From Ferruginibacter yonginensis (GTDB lineage: Bacteria; Bacteroidota; Bacteroidia; Chitinophagales; Chitinophagaceae), in the NCBI RefSeq assembly GCF_042651465.1, contig NZ_JBHSCZ010000004.1, positions 1 to 64,000 on the forward strand: a DNA stretch of 64,000 nt. Direction: 5' to 3'. A program made the translations under genes and the position numbers. Shown here one piece after another: positions 55,101-64,000 of this stretch. Under the pieces are notes generated by a model. It saw only the letters and a program-made list of their open reading frames with translations, was not told the DNA's origin and searched no databases. Position 1 is the first letter of the stretch. Each line of letters opens with the position of its first letter.

Positions 55101-56783
55101 TTGACCCCCATAAAATATTACATACCATTGTTGTTAGTAGTGCTATTGAGTAACTGCAAACAAAAACCGCTCAAACTGAGCAATCCTACCGCCTACACAA
55201 AAGATTGTACCCAAGTAGTAAATTATATTGTAAAAGGCAACAAAGTATATGCTGAAAAATCAGGCTACGAAGCTTTTGCAAAAAGCATGTTGTTTTACGA
55301 TTCGGCCTACCAAATAGCCCAAAAAAGTAATGATACTTTACTTATTGGCGCCAGTTATTTTGCCTTAGGCAGAGCATACGATGCATGGAATAAAGATCCT
55401 CAAAAAACCATTGCCTATTACAGCTTAGCTGCAAAGTATTACGAAAAATTACCCGATAGGTTGTACAGGGCTTTATATTTAAAACATTTGGTAGCACATG
55501 CGTATGATAAAGTGCATGATAGTGCTAACACGGTAAATACCATTAATCAGTTGTATAATCAAATTAAAGTACTGCCAGATAGTATTTTAAAAACACTCGA
55601 TTTTACTACTGAAATGGCCCTCATTTGTACCGAAGTAAAAAACTATGATTTAGCAACACACATTTTAACAGATATTAGTAGCAAAATCGATATCAAAAAC
55701 GACCCCGAAACCTACGATTACCTAAACCATTATTACCTTACAAAAGCTAGGTTAGCCGTATACAATGATAAATTAACCCACTCCCCTTATATTGATTCGC
55801 TTGAAAAAGTATTACAAAATACCAAAAATATAAGCGACAGTAATTACTACATCGAAAACTTAAGAGAATTATTTAGAGCCACCAACAATACCAATAAATG
55901 GCAATTATACAGCGATCTTAATCGCCAAACATTTTACAAACTCAATGCCCCAACAGGTATTTTGAGCATGCAAAAAACCATCAACCAAATTGAAAATAGC
56001 GCCATACAACGTGAAATTGAATTACGCAAAGAGCAAGTAAAAACCAGAAATACCTATGGTGCTGTATTATTATTATTTCTGCTCATCATTTCTGCCCTTA
56101 CCATTTTTTTATACCAACGTGGTAAAGAAATTAAAAAAAGCCGAAACCAACTTTATAACTCAAATAAAGATTTAGCCTCAAAAAATTTACAAAACGAATT
56201 ACTCAATAAAGAAATTCACCACCGTATTAAAAATAACCTTCAAATTATTTTAAGTTTGGTGTACATGCAAGAGCGTAATACCGATACTGATGAGGTAAAA
56301 AATAATATGCAAAGTATTCGCCTTCGTATCGAAAGCATATCTAACCTGCACCAACAGTTAATGGAGCAAACAGATAACATCGATTTAAATAAGTATGTGC
56401 AACTATTAGTCACCAATGTATCTAACCTTTTGGGCGATGAAAAAAAAATCATCAATCACTTACAAATACAATCCATTCAAGTATCGCAAAAAATTAGTTT
56501 CCCTTTAGGGCTTATCATTAATGAATGGATCACCAACTCAGTAAAATACGCTAAGCCAACTAACGATTACCTTGAGCTTTTTATCAACATTTACAACGGT
56601 AACAATCAAATTACAGTGCAGTATCATGATAACGGTATAGCACAAACACAAAAACCTATTACAAAATCACTCGGGTTAGATATTGTGCAACTCCTTTGCA
56701 GCCAACTCAATGCACAACTCACTACCAATCCACAAAATATTTTCGATTACACTTTACAAATTCCTTTAAGTGATGGAGAATAA
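55101..56783 (+). CDS. lipoprotein-type sensor histidine kinase, HisKA_2 family
   Basis: The sensor kinase of the LytTR regulator encoded downstream. Start is a TTG; no in-frame ATG exists near. MTPIKYYIPLLLVVLLSNC gives a lipoprotein-like signal with Cys19. TPR-like helices follow to about residue 300, then a membrane helix (GAVLLLFLLIISALTIFLY) and a coiled coil. The HisKA_2 phosphoacceptor box is EIHHRIKNNLQIILSL, and the ATPase N-box is INEWITNSVKYAKP, with YHDNGIA and LGLDIVQLL. 560 residues. Its end overlaps the regulator gene by 11 bp. The signal is unknown. Confidence 0.87.
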   Translation: MTPIKYYIPLLLVVLLSNCKQKPLKLSNPTAYTKDCTQVVNYIVKGNKVYAEKSGYEAFAKSMLFYDSAYQIAQKSNDTLLIGASYFALGRAYDAWNKDPQKTIAYYSLAAKYYEKLPDRLYRALYLKHLVAHAYDKVHDSANTVNTINQLYNQIKVLPDSILKTLDFTTEMALICTEVKNYDLATHILTDISSKIDIKNDPETYDYLNHYYLTKARLAVYNDKLTHSPYIDSLEKVLQNTKNISDSNYYIENLRELFRATNNTNKWQLYSDLNRQTFYKLNAPTGILSMQKTINQIENSAIQREIELRKEQVKTRNTYGAVLLLFLLIISALTIFLYQRGKEIKKSRNQLYNSNKDLASKNLQNELLNKEIHHRIKNNLQIILSLVYMQERNTDTDEVKNNMQSIRLRIESISNLHQQLMEQTDNIDLNKYVQLLVTNVSNLLGDEKKIINHLQIQSIQVSQKISFPLGLIINEWITNSVKYAKPTNDYLELFINIYNGNNQITVQYHDNGIAQTQKPITKSLGLDIVQLLCSQLNAQLTTNPQNIFDYTLQIPLSDGE

Positions 56784-57504
56784 TATACATATACTAATTG
56801 TGGAAGATGAAGCCCTCATTGCCCAAAACATAAAAATGCAGTTAGAAGACCTTGGTTATAACATAGCCAATGTTTGCTATACTTACAACACCGCTATTCA
56901 AAGTATTAATAACACCACTTTCGATGTATTGATTACTGATATTAACTTAGGCAACGGTATCGATACAAAAAGCGGTATACAAGTAGCACAAGCATTAAGA
57001 GCAAATGGCGATAAACCAATCATTTTTTTAACCGCTTTTAGCGATGTTGATACTATTAAAAAAGCTGCAGCAGTAAAACCATCAGCTTACTTAGTAAAAC
57101 CAATTAATGAAGCTAGTTTATTTGCAGCCATTCAAATTGCGGTTGATAATTTTAATAACAACAAAGTACCACAAGCTAACGAACCTGCAACACCAGCCTA
57201 CTTTTTTGTAAAACAAGGCGGTAAAATGTTTAAAATTTGGTGGGATGATGTGTACCACTTAGAAGCAGTAAAAAACTACGTAAAAATTAGTGCTAAATCA
57301 CAAACTGGCAGCATATTAATGAGGGGTTCATTACAACATTTTTTATCACAAATGGTACCGCCATCACATAAAAATCAATTTGTACGCATCAATAGGTCTG
57401 AAGCAATTGATAAAAAAATCATCAAAAGCATTGACAAAGATTCTATTGAAACCATTTATGGCGAATTTAAAATTAGTGCAGAGTTTGGTATAAACGCCTT
57501 ATAA
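56773..57504 (+). CDS. LytTR-family response regulator
   Basis: A transcription regulator with an N-terminal receiver (ILIVEDEALIAQNIK acidic pocket, phospho-acceptor in LITDINLGNG, AYLVKPINEASL) and a C-terminal LytTR DNA-binding domain (YHLEAVKNYVKIS, MRGSLQHFLSQM, FVRINRSEAIDKKIIKSI). The ATG at 56773 is preferred over the GTG three bases earlier. 243 residues. It overlaps the kinase gene and is thus co-transcribed and probably coupled. LytTR domains bind paired direct repeats, and such an element lies at the operon promoter and before two exported-protein genes. Confidence 0.93.
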   Translation: MENNIHILIVEDEALIAQNIKMQLEDLGYNIANVCYTYNTAIQSINNTTFDVLITDINLGNGIDTKSGIQVAQALRANGDKPIIFLTAFSDVDTIKKAAAVKPSAYLVKPINEASLFAAIQIAVDNFNNNKVPQANEPATPAYFFVKQGGKMFKIWWDDVYHLEAVKNYVKISAKSQTGSILMRGSLQHFLSQMVPPSHKNQFVRINRSEAIDKKIIKSIDKDSIETIYGEFKISAEFGINAL

Positions 57505-57511
57505 AAAATAT

Positions 57512-57613
57512 GGGGGCTGTTGCCATTTAAGCCGCCATCAACATTTGTTCCGGCTATTCGCTTTACCTCCACCGCCGCAGCGGTTACGGTGCCGCTACTA
57601 TCCGGCAGCCCAT
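57512..57613. repeat. GC-rich structured intergenic element, copy C
   Basis: Core at 57547-57613, from GTTCCGGCTATTCGCTTTAC to GCCGCTACTATCCGGCAGCC, preceded by GGGGGCTGTTGCC. Copies A and C share a 16-bp identical start, GTTCCGGCTATTCGCT. It sits between convergent genes where a terminator would be expected and may serve as one. Confidence 0.6.
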
Positions 57614-57634
57614 CAACAATCAACCTAATTTCAG

Positions 57635-57976
57635 CTATTTTTTATTGCTTTTACCAGTCTTTTTATTAACCAATGCATAGCTATCATCAATCATTTTTTT
57701 AACCAACGTACTATTAAGTTGTTGCGGTAACACGGTATTCCAATGTTGCTTATTCATATGATAACCAGGTATTACAACATCAGGGTATTGCTCTCGTAAT
57801 GCAATAGCTTCATCAGGGTCGCACTTTACATTCATCGTTAAGGGTATAGCATCCAAAGCCAACAATAAAAACATTTTATTGTGTAATTTAAATACCAAAG
57901 TTTGTGGTCCAAATGGGCATTCTTCTATAACCCCTTCTTTCCCCAATGCATATAAACGAAGTGCTTCTACATTCAT
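57635..57976 (-). CDS. MmcQ/YjbR-family protein
   Basis: A small DNA-binding-like (CyaY-fold) protein of unknown role. 113 residues with the family's pattern: ALGKEGVIEECPFGPQTLVF, the KMFLLL strand, MNVKCDPDEAIALREQYP and GYHMNKQHWNTV. Lysine-rich C-terminus (KKTGKSNKK). Cytoplasmic; no membrane segment. It stands alone between the two-component operon and the giant surface protein gene. Confidence 0.88.
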   Translation of the reverse strand: MNVEALRLYALGKEGVIEECPFGPQTLVFKLHNKMFLLLALDAIPLTMNVKCDPDEAIALREQYPDVVIPGYHMNKQHWNTVLPQQLNSTLVKKMIDDSYALVNKKTGKSNKK

Positions 57977-58007
57977 AACATTATTACAATTTACAATCTA
58001 AATTATA

Positions 58008-58039
58008 AGAAAACAGCCCCTTCATTACAAAGAGGCTGT
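58008..58039 (-). terminator. terminator of the giant surface protein gene
   Basis: On the minus strand, ACAGCC and GGCTGT pair with additional CTT/AAG pairs around a short loop, followed by a T-run (from the plus-strand A-run). Confidence 0.7.
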
Positions 58040-58060
58040 CATTTTGGTCAGTTATAAGAT

Positions 58061-61000
58061 TTATCTTAAAACGGTAACATCAGTTTTTACAAAACGTTTA
58101 GTACCATCAAATAAAGTGAACTCAATTACTGCATAATAAGTACCATCTGGTACAGGTTTACCTTTATAGGTACCATCCCAAGTATTTGTATAATTTTTTG
58201 ATTCAAATACCTTGCTACCATACCTGTTAAATACATTCACCAATACACTATTTGGTTTTAAACAAACTGCTTGGTCGTAAACTTTCCAAGTATCGTTAAT
58301 ACCATCACCATTTGGTGTAAATGCATTACGAACATTTATACAGTTTATAATTACAGTAACCGTCATGTTATCAGATTTTGAAGGACATAAGTTCGTCGGA
58401 TCTGACACTGTTAATGTGTAAATAGTAGTTTGTAAAGGATTAGCAATTGGGTTAAGTATCGTAGCACTTGTTAATGCTAATGGTCCATTAGCCGTCCATA
58501 AATAGTTAGCACCAGTAGTTGCAGTACCAGCTAAAGTGGTACTTAAACCATAACCAATGTTTACATCCGGACCAGCATCTACCGTTAAAGCAGGCGTAAT
58601 ATTTACAGCAATTGCTGCACGTGGTCCTTCACAGGTACCTGTACTTTGGCTCACATAATAAGTAGTACTACCCACTGTACTTGTTGATGGTATTGGTGCA
58701 GTTGCACTACCTGTACTACCAGTTGCAGTGGTATACCATAACAAATTAGTACCTGTTGCTGTTAAAGCAGTGGCAGTTGTACCTTGGCAAATGTTTACTG
58801 GTGTAACTACTGTTGGTGCACCCGGTGTAGGGTTAACAGTAACAACAACAGCTGCTCTTGGTCCTTCGCATGAGCCATTAAATTGGCTTGCATAATATGT
58901 AATAGTACCTGGTGTAGCTGTTGATGGTGTTGGTGCTGTTGTGCTACCAGTACCACCAGTAGCGGTTGTGTACCATAACACACCATTACCAGTTGCAGTT
59001 ACTGGCACTGCAGTAGCACCTTGGCAATACACCACTGGTGTGGTTACGCTTGGTGCAGTTGGTAATGCAGTAACATTAACAACAATTGCAGCTCTTGGTC
59101 CTTCACAAGTACCTATTGTTGAGCTCACATAAAAAGTAGTACTTCCACCCGCTGTCGTTGATGGCGTAGGTGCTGTTGCACTACCAGTTCCGCCAGTCGC
59201 AGTTGTATACCATAACAAGTTTGTACCTGTTGCTGTTAAAGGAACTGCAGTTGCATTTTGGCAATATGCAATTGGAGAAGTAACCGTAGGTGCATTAGGT
59301 GTAGCATTTACTGTTACCACTATTAATGCCCTAGTACTTTGACAGTTACTTGCATTGGTTTGTGTTACATAATAATTAGTGCTTCCTACAGTTGTTGTAC
59401 TTGGTGTTGGCGCTGTTGCACTACCTGTACCACCTGTTGGTGTTGTATACCACAACAAGTTTGTACCTGTTGCAGTTAATGGAACTGCGGTAGCACCTTG
59501 ACAATATACCACAGGTGTCGTTACGGTTGGAGCCGCAGGTGTTGCATTAACAGTTACTGTTATTAACGCTCTTGGTCCTTCACAAGTACCATTTGTAGCG
59601 CTTACATAAAAATTAGTGTTACCAACAGTAGTAGTTGAAGGGGTTGGCGCTGTTGCGCTACCTGTACCACCTGTTGCTACTGTATACCATAACAAGTTGG
59701 TGCCTGTTGCAGTTAATGGAACAGCCGTAGCACCTTGACAATATACTACAGGACTCGTAACTGTTGGAGCTACAGGGGTTGCTGTAACATTAACAGTAAT
59801 TGGTACTCTTGCACTTGGGCAAGCACCCGTTTGTTGTGTTACATAAAATACAAACGTACCAGCAGTAGCCGTTGAAGGTGTAGGTGCAGTTGTACTACCT
59901 GTACCACCAGTTGCAGTAGTATACCACAATAAGTTAGTACCTGTGGCACTAAGTGGAACTGCTGTTGCACCAGTACAGTAAGCTACAGGCGAAACAACTG
60001 TTGGGTTTGGTGATGCAGCATTAATTGTAACAATAATAGAAGCTCTAGGACTTTCACATGTTCCTATCGTTTGACTTACATAGTAAGTAGTTGAGCCTAC
60101 GTTAGCAGTTGATGGTGTCGGTGCAGTAGTGCTTCCTACTCCACCAGTTGCTCCAGTGTACCACAACAAATTAGTACCCGTTGCAGTTAAAGCTGTAGCA
60201 GTAGCACCTTGACAATATGAAATAGGTGAAACTACAGTAGGAGCTGGAGTTGTAGATGGTGTAACATTTACAACAATTGCCGATCGTGGACTTTCACATT
60301 GCCCTGCAACTTGACTAACATAATAAGTAGTAGTACCAATAGTCGCTGTTGTTGGTGTCGGTGCAGTTGTACTTCCAGTACCACCTGTTGCAGCTGTATA
60401 CCATAACAATGTATTTGTACCAGTTGCGGTAGCTGTTAGTGGAGTAGCTGTTGAATTTTGACAATAATTAACAGGGCTTGTTACTGTTGGAGCAGCAGGC
60501 GGGTTGGTTACAATTAAAGTTGTTGCACCAGAACATACCACACTTCCAGCTGTACTAGTAACAGTATAAGTATAGTTACCTGGTGCAGTAGGAGCTACTA
60601 TACCAGTAGGATTTTGTTGTGTTGAAGTAAATCCGTTTGGCCCTGTCCAACTAAAAGTTGAACCAGGCAATGCGGTAGCAGACAAATTAAATGTACCACC
60701 ACCTGCACAAATAGGACCATTGTTAAATGCATTGGTATTACAAACAATATTACAGTTAGTTGCGCCTACATTACCTGTAGTGGTATTAAAACTTATAGTA
60801 CCAGCACCGCCATTAAAGTTAGTTATTAATACAACGTACCACTGTCCAACAATTGAATTTGGTATTGTAATGGTTTCAACTGCTGCTGTTGAGTAGCTAC
60901 AACTAATTGGAGTAATACCTGCTGCTGCAATTTGTGTACAACCATCAGCTTGGCTGGTAAATGGCCCCCATGCTGCATAATCCACATCAATACCAGCACC

Positions 61001-63808
61001 AGCAGTATTTGTTTGGCTTACTTGAAATACTAGGTTACCAGGTGAAGATACTTGGAAAGCGAACCAAGTTGGGTTTGGTGTACTACCTAAACAACCATAC
61101 ACACCTCCGCCACCTAAACTTGGTTGATTTGTAACGCTTGGATAAACCACACCTGATGTACTACAGAATGGATTACCAGAGCTACAAACAGCACCTGGGC
61201 CAGGGGTACCAATACAAATATTAAATGTAGCTTCTGTACCATCAGTTGTTTCTGTAAATACCCTCACATAATAAGTATTACCTGGTGTTAAAGTACTTAA
61301 ATTTATTACGTTAGGATCTGCCGCAGTACAAGCAATTTGAATTAAATTTCCACAAGTACCAGAATATACAGCTGTAGCCATGTTAGTAGTTGTACCAGTA
61401 ACATTTAATAAACTTACTGTATGATTATTGCTTGTAGCAACAAACGAGTACCACACATCATCATCCCATGAATTGGTGACACCACATGTTGGAAAAGGAG
61501 TTGTATTTGATAAAGTTGCTCCAGCTGTTGAACCTAACACCGTATTACCACACAATTGATTAGCATTTACAGGTAACGATATTGCACCTGTACAATTATC
61601 ATTTGCTGGTGGTGGTGGTGGTGTACCAATGCAAATATTAAATACGGTTTCTGTGCCAACTGTTGTAGAAGTTGAAAAAACCCTTACATAGTAGGTGTTA
61701 CCTGGTATTAAGCCTGTTACATTATATAAATTAGTACCGTTACATATAAGTTCTGTTAAAGCCCCACAAGTACCACTGTAAACTAAACTTGTAATAGCAG
61801 TTGTAGTACCAGTAACGTTTAAGAAACTAATTCTATGAGAAGTGTTTGTTGCTACAAAAGAGAACCAAACATCATCGTTAGCACCAGTTGCGTTACATGA
61901 TGGAACAGGAACACCTGTTGTTAAAGTAGCACTTGTTAATGTGGCTAATGTGGTTGTACCACATAAATAATTAGGATTAACTGTTAAACTAATTGCACCA
62001 GTGCAGTTATCGTTAGATGGTGGCGGTGGCGGTGTACCAATACATAAATTAAAAGTAGTTTCCGTGCCAATAGTCGGATCAGTCGAAAATACCCTTACAT
62101 AGTAAGTATCACCTACAGTTAAACCTGTTACATTATATTGATTTGTACCATTACATGCTAATTGAACCAAGCTACCACAAGTACCACTGTAAACTAAGCT
62201 TGTAATAGTGGTTGCAGAGCCTGCAATGTTTAGAAAGCTAATACGGTGTTCCGTATTAGTTGCTATAAATTTAAACCATACATCATCATTTGCACCACCT
62301 GCATTACAGCCTGGGGCTGGTACAGTTGCAGGTGAAGGCGTTGCACTAGTTAATATACCAGGTGTTACACTACCACATAAATAATTTGGATTAACAGGTG
62401 CTGAAATAGCGTTTATACAATCATCATTAGCAGGTGGTGGAGGTGGAGTTCCTATACACAAAGTAAAATCTGTTGTAGTACCCACAGTAGCAACAGTTGA
62501 ATACACTCTTACATAATAAGTAGTACCCGGTGTTAAACCTGTTACATTATATTGATTTGTACCATTACATGCTAATTGAACTAGAGCATTACAAGTTCCG
62601 CTATATACTAAACTAGTGATACCAGTTGTAGTGCCAGTAACATTTAAAAAACTTATTCTATGTTCAACATTGGTAGCTACAAATGAATACCAAACATCAT
62701 CATTTGCACCTGTAGCGTTACAGCCAGGCGCAGGTACACCTGTTGAACCAGTAGCACTTGTTAATGTACCGGAAATTGTATTTGTACAGCTGTAGCCAGC
62801 ATTCACTGGGGCATTTATTGCTCCAGTACAGTTATCATTGGCTGGCGGCGGCGGTGGAGTACCAACGCATATATTAAAGTTTGCTGTAGCGTTTGATGTA
62901 ACATTTGTATACACTCGTATGTAGTAAACAGTACCGGCAGTTAAGCCTCCTAAATCTAATGTATTACCAGCAACACAACCTATTTGTGTTAAGCTAGTAC
63001 AATTACCGCTATAAGCTGCTATCACCATGGCAGTTGAGCCACCAGTAATATTCAATAAAGAAACTCTATGGGTAGCTCCTGTTGCTGTAAAGGTGTACCA
63101 AACATCATCATTTTGGGCGCCTGCTACCGCACATGTAGGAATCGGAGTATTGGCAGATTGTGTAGCGTTTAATGTTGTACCCCCAGTTACTGTAGTACAT
63201 GTAAGATTACTATTTACGGTTAAATTAGTTGCAGCAGTACATTCATCGTTAGATGGAGGAATATTCGCAGTAACACATATACCAAAAGTACCAGTTTCAC
63301 CACCAAAACCCCACATTCGTATATATATTACAGTACCTGCAGGTTGGTTAACTGTTAACCTTGGCATACCTGGATTAGTACTACCATCGTCAGAACAACC
63401 AATTTCTGTCATAGTTAAGTTAGGGCAGTTACCTGTTGCAGTATATAAGGACATACCACCATCTGACATACCAATATTTCTAGTATCTACAGTAATTGCA
63501 GTTGCGCTTGTTGGTACAGTAACAGTAAACCAAACATCAGCATCTGTAAAATTGGCACAAGTAGGGTTAGGTATACCAGTTGTGGTAGAATTACTAGCAT
63601 CTACGTTTGTGAAAGTTTGGTAAGTACAAGCAGCATTGGGTGTAAGTGCAATTGCACTTATTGTGGTTGCATTACATGGTTCATCATTAGTGGGCACTTG
63701 CGCAAAAGCTTGCGAAATACCCAATAAAATGAAAGCAAGTAACATAACCTGTTTTGCTCCCACTTCTAAGTTAACCAACTGTTTTTTTAGTTTGGTATAA
63801 ATGTACAT
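58061..63808 (-). CDS. giant repeat surface protein with T9SS type B tail
   Basis: The largest gene, 1915 residues. A signal peptide ends GISQAFAQ; several in-frame starts precede it and the first ATG (63808) is kept. The first half holds six modules of about 135 residues, each with DDVW(Y/F)xF and HR(I/V)S(F/L)LN and a PPPPxNDNC linker, plus a variant seventh. The second half holds eight Ig-like repeats of about 80 residues, each with LLWYTTATGG and YYVSQ. The type B T9SS tail is AFTPNGDGINDTW, VFNRYGSKVF and WDGTYKGKPVPDGTYYAVIEF. No PorP/SprF gene is adjacent. An adhesin-like role is plausible; ligand unknown. Confidence 0.9.
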   Translation of the reverse strand: MYIYTKLKKQLVNLEVGAKQVMLLAFILLGISQAFAQVPTNDEPCNATTISAIALTPNAACTYQTFTNVDASNSTTTGIPNPTCANFTDADVWFTVTVPTSATAITVDTRNIGMSDGGMSLYTATGNCPNLTMTEIGCSDDGSTNPGMPRLTVNQPAGTVIYIRMWGFGGETGTFGICVTANIPPSNDECTAATNLTVNSNLTCTTVTGGTTLNATQSANTPIPTCAVAGAQNDDVWYTFTATGATHRVSLLNITGGSTAMVIAAYSGNCTSLTQIGCVAGNTLDLGGLTAGTVYYIRVYTNVTSNATANFNICVGTPPPPPANDNCTGAINAPVNAGYSCTNTISGTLTSATGSTGVPAPGCNATGANDDVWYSFVATNVEHRISFLNVTGTTTGITSLVYSGTCNALVQLACNGTNQYNVTGLTPGTTYYVRVYSTVATVGTTTDFTLCIGTPPPPPANDDCINAISAPVNPNYLCGSVTPGILTSATPSPATVPAPGCNAGGANDDVWFKFIATNTEHRISFLNIAGSATTITSLVYSGTCGSLVQLACNGTNQYNVTGLTVGDTYYVRVFSTDPTIGTETTFNLCIGTPPPPPSNDNCTGAISLTVNPNYLCGTTTLATLTSATLTTGVPVPSCNATGANDDVWFSFVATNTSHRISFLNVTGTTTAITSLVYSGTCGALTELICNGTNLYNVTGLIPGNTYYVRVFSTSTTVGTETVFNICIGTPPPPPANDNCTGAISLPVNANQLCGNTVLGSTAGATLSNTTPFPTCGVTNSWDDDVWYSFVATSNNHTVSLLNVTGTTTNMATAVYSGTCGNLIQIACTAADPNVINLSTLTPGNTYYVRVFTETTDGTEATFNICIGTPGPGAVCSSGNPFCSTSGVVYPSVTNQPSLGGGGVYGCLGSTPNPTWFAFQVSSPGNLVFQVSQTNTAGAGIDVDYAAWGPFTSQADGCTQIAAAGITPISCSYSTAAVETITIPNSIVGQWYVVLITNFNGGAGTISFNTTTGNVGATNCNIVCNTNAFNNGPICAGGGTFNLSATALPGSTFSWTGPNGFTSTQQNPTGIVAPTAPGNYTYTVTSTAGSVVCSGATTLIVTNPPAAPTVTSPVNYCQNSTATPLTATATGTNTLLWYTAATGGTGSTTAPTPTTATIGTTTYYVSQVAGQCESPRSAIVVNVTPSTTPAPTVVSPISYCQGATATALTATGTNLLWYTGATGGVGSTTAPTPSTANVGSTTYYVSQTIGTCESPRASIIVTINAASPNPTVVSPVAYCTGATAVPLSATGTNLLWYTTATGGTGSTTAPTPSTATAGTFVFYVTQQTGACPSARVPITVNVTATPVAPTVTSPVVYCQGATAVPLTATGTNLLWYTVATGGTGSATAPTPSTTTVGNTNFYVSATNGTCEGPRALITVTVNATPAAPTVTTPVVYCQGATAVPLTATGTNLLWYTTPTGGTGSATAPTPSTTTVGSTNYYVTQTNASNCQSTRALIVVTVNATPNAPTVTSPIAYCQNATAVPLTATGTNLLWYTTATGGTGSATAPTPSTTAGGSTTFYVSSTIGTCEGPRAAIVVNVTALPTAPSVTTPVVYCQGATAVPVTATGNGVLWYTTATGGTGSTTAPTPSTATPGTITYYASQFNGSCEGPRAAVVVTVNPTPGAPTVVTPVNICQGTTATALTATGTNLLWYTTATGSTGSATAPIPSTSTVGSTTYYVSQSTGTCEGPRAAIAVNITPALTVDAGPDVNIGYGLSTTLAGTATTGANYLWTANGPLALTSATILNPIANPLQTTIYTLTVSDPTNLCPSKSDNMTVTVIINCINVRNAFTPNGDGINDTWKVYDQAVCLKPNSVLVNVFNRYGSKVFESKNYTNTWDGTYKGKPVPDGTYYAVIEFTLFDGTKRFVKTDVTVLR

Positions 63809-63839
63809 AAGTAAGTATTTATTCTTTTTTATTCTATTT

Positions 63840-64000
63840 CTAAAAACGCTTTTCTTTTAATTTATTTGAATTTTGTAGCTGTTCGTCAATTTTGCCTGTT
63901 AGCATATGCCAAAACATTACAAAATCACCTGCTAAACTATATAATGGGTAAGTGAATGTTGCAGGCTTATTTTTTTCTATAAAAAAATGACCAATCCAAG
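63840..64000 (-). CDS. partial Mpo1/DUF962-like membrane protein (3' end)
   Basis: Only the last 53 codons (52 residues and the stop) are in the window; the rest lies beyond the right edge. The readable end is WIGHFFIEKNKPATFTYPLY followed by SLAGDFVMFWHMLTGKIDEQ and a lysine-rich tail. The GHFFIEKNKPA motif is characteristic of the DUF962/Mpo1 family, whose yeast member is a fatty acid alpha-dioxygenase of the phytosphingosine pathway; some bacterial members have unknown roles. Its stop lies 31 bp upstream of the giant surface protein start, so the two could share an operon. Confidence 0.6.
   Translation of the reverse strand, partial: WIGHFFIEKNKPATFTYPLYSLAGDFVMFWHMLTGKIDEQLQNSNKLKEKRF

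Noticed and set aside
63027..63623. 198-codon plus-strand frame
   Set aside because: Antisense to the repeat region of the giant surface protein; no independent signals.

Overview
This window looks like the chromosome of a Bacteroidota bacterium, most probably of the Chitinophagaceae/Sphingobacteriia type. It is AT-rich, promoters fit the Bacteroidota pattern (TTG/TTTG, a 17-20 bp spacer, TAnnTTTG), Shine-Dalgarno sites are scarce, and many very large exported proteins end in type IX secretion system (T9SS) sorting domains of type A or type B. A PorP/SprF-family protein, DUF4476, DUF5683 and DUF1543 proteins, and histidine kinases with TPR sensor regions point the same way. No RNA operon, integrase, transposase or CRISPR array is present.

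Layout. 1-425: no gene, but three near-identical leftward promoters in tandem that probably drive a stable-RNA or other highly expressed gene beyond the left edge. 426-12345: truA, a DUF4476 protein, an M1 aminopeptidase, a secreted reprolysin-like protease and a ligase-associated Lhr-type helicase. 12365-17015: dapD, a heptosyltransferase-like GT9, a Sua5/TsaC-type enzyme and a DEAD-box RNA helicase with a long structured leader. 17038-25308: two divergent giant surface proteins with type B sorting domains, the second paired with PorP/SprF. 25399-28088: a TPR histidine kinase and NarL-type regulator. 28087-40449: mostly housekeeping genes (metallophosphoesterase, FMN reductase, parA-parB, dapB, a second kinase/regulator pair, serine hydrolase, glutaryl-CoA-type and 3-hydroxyacyl-CoA dehydrogenases, DUF1543).

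40485-50139: a run of five exported proteins, four with type A sorting tails. Three tails are nearly identical, and the similarity continues through the 3' UTR into the terminator. 50140-54920 is accessory DNA: a possible very small RNA with a tRNA-Cys-like anticodon hairpin, a Dam-type methylase with a probable restriction enzyme, a small ORF, a start-less remnant, a protein of an unnamed family, and several intergenic repeat arrays. 55019-57504: a histidine kinase and LytTR response regulator. 57635-63808: an MmcQ/YjbR protein and a 1915-residue type B surface protein. The right edge cuts the 3' end of an Mpo1/DUF962-like gene.

The most interesting signal is a 31-bp element made of two 10-bp direct repeats with a 21-bp period, the geometry of LytTR-domain binding sites. 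It occurs at 41913-41943, 48229-48259 and 55019-55049, each time 5-7 bp upstream of a plausible -33 box. Two copies precede exported-protein genes and the third precedes the kinase/LytTR regulator operon itself. This suggests an autoregulated LytTR circuit controlling secreted surface proteins. Other strong signals are the tRNA-Cys-like minimal RNA at 50326-50396, a GC-rich structured intergenic element in at least three copies, and the duplicated sorting-tail/terminator cassette.
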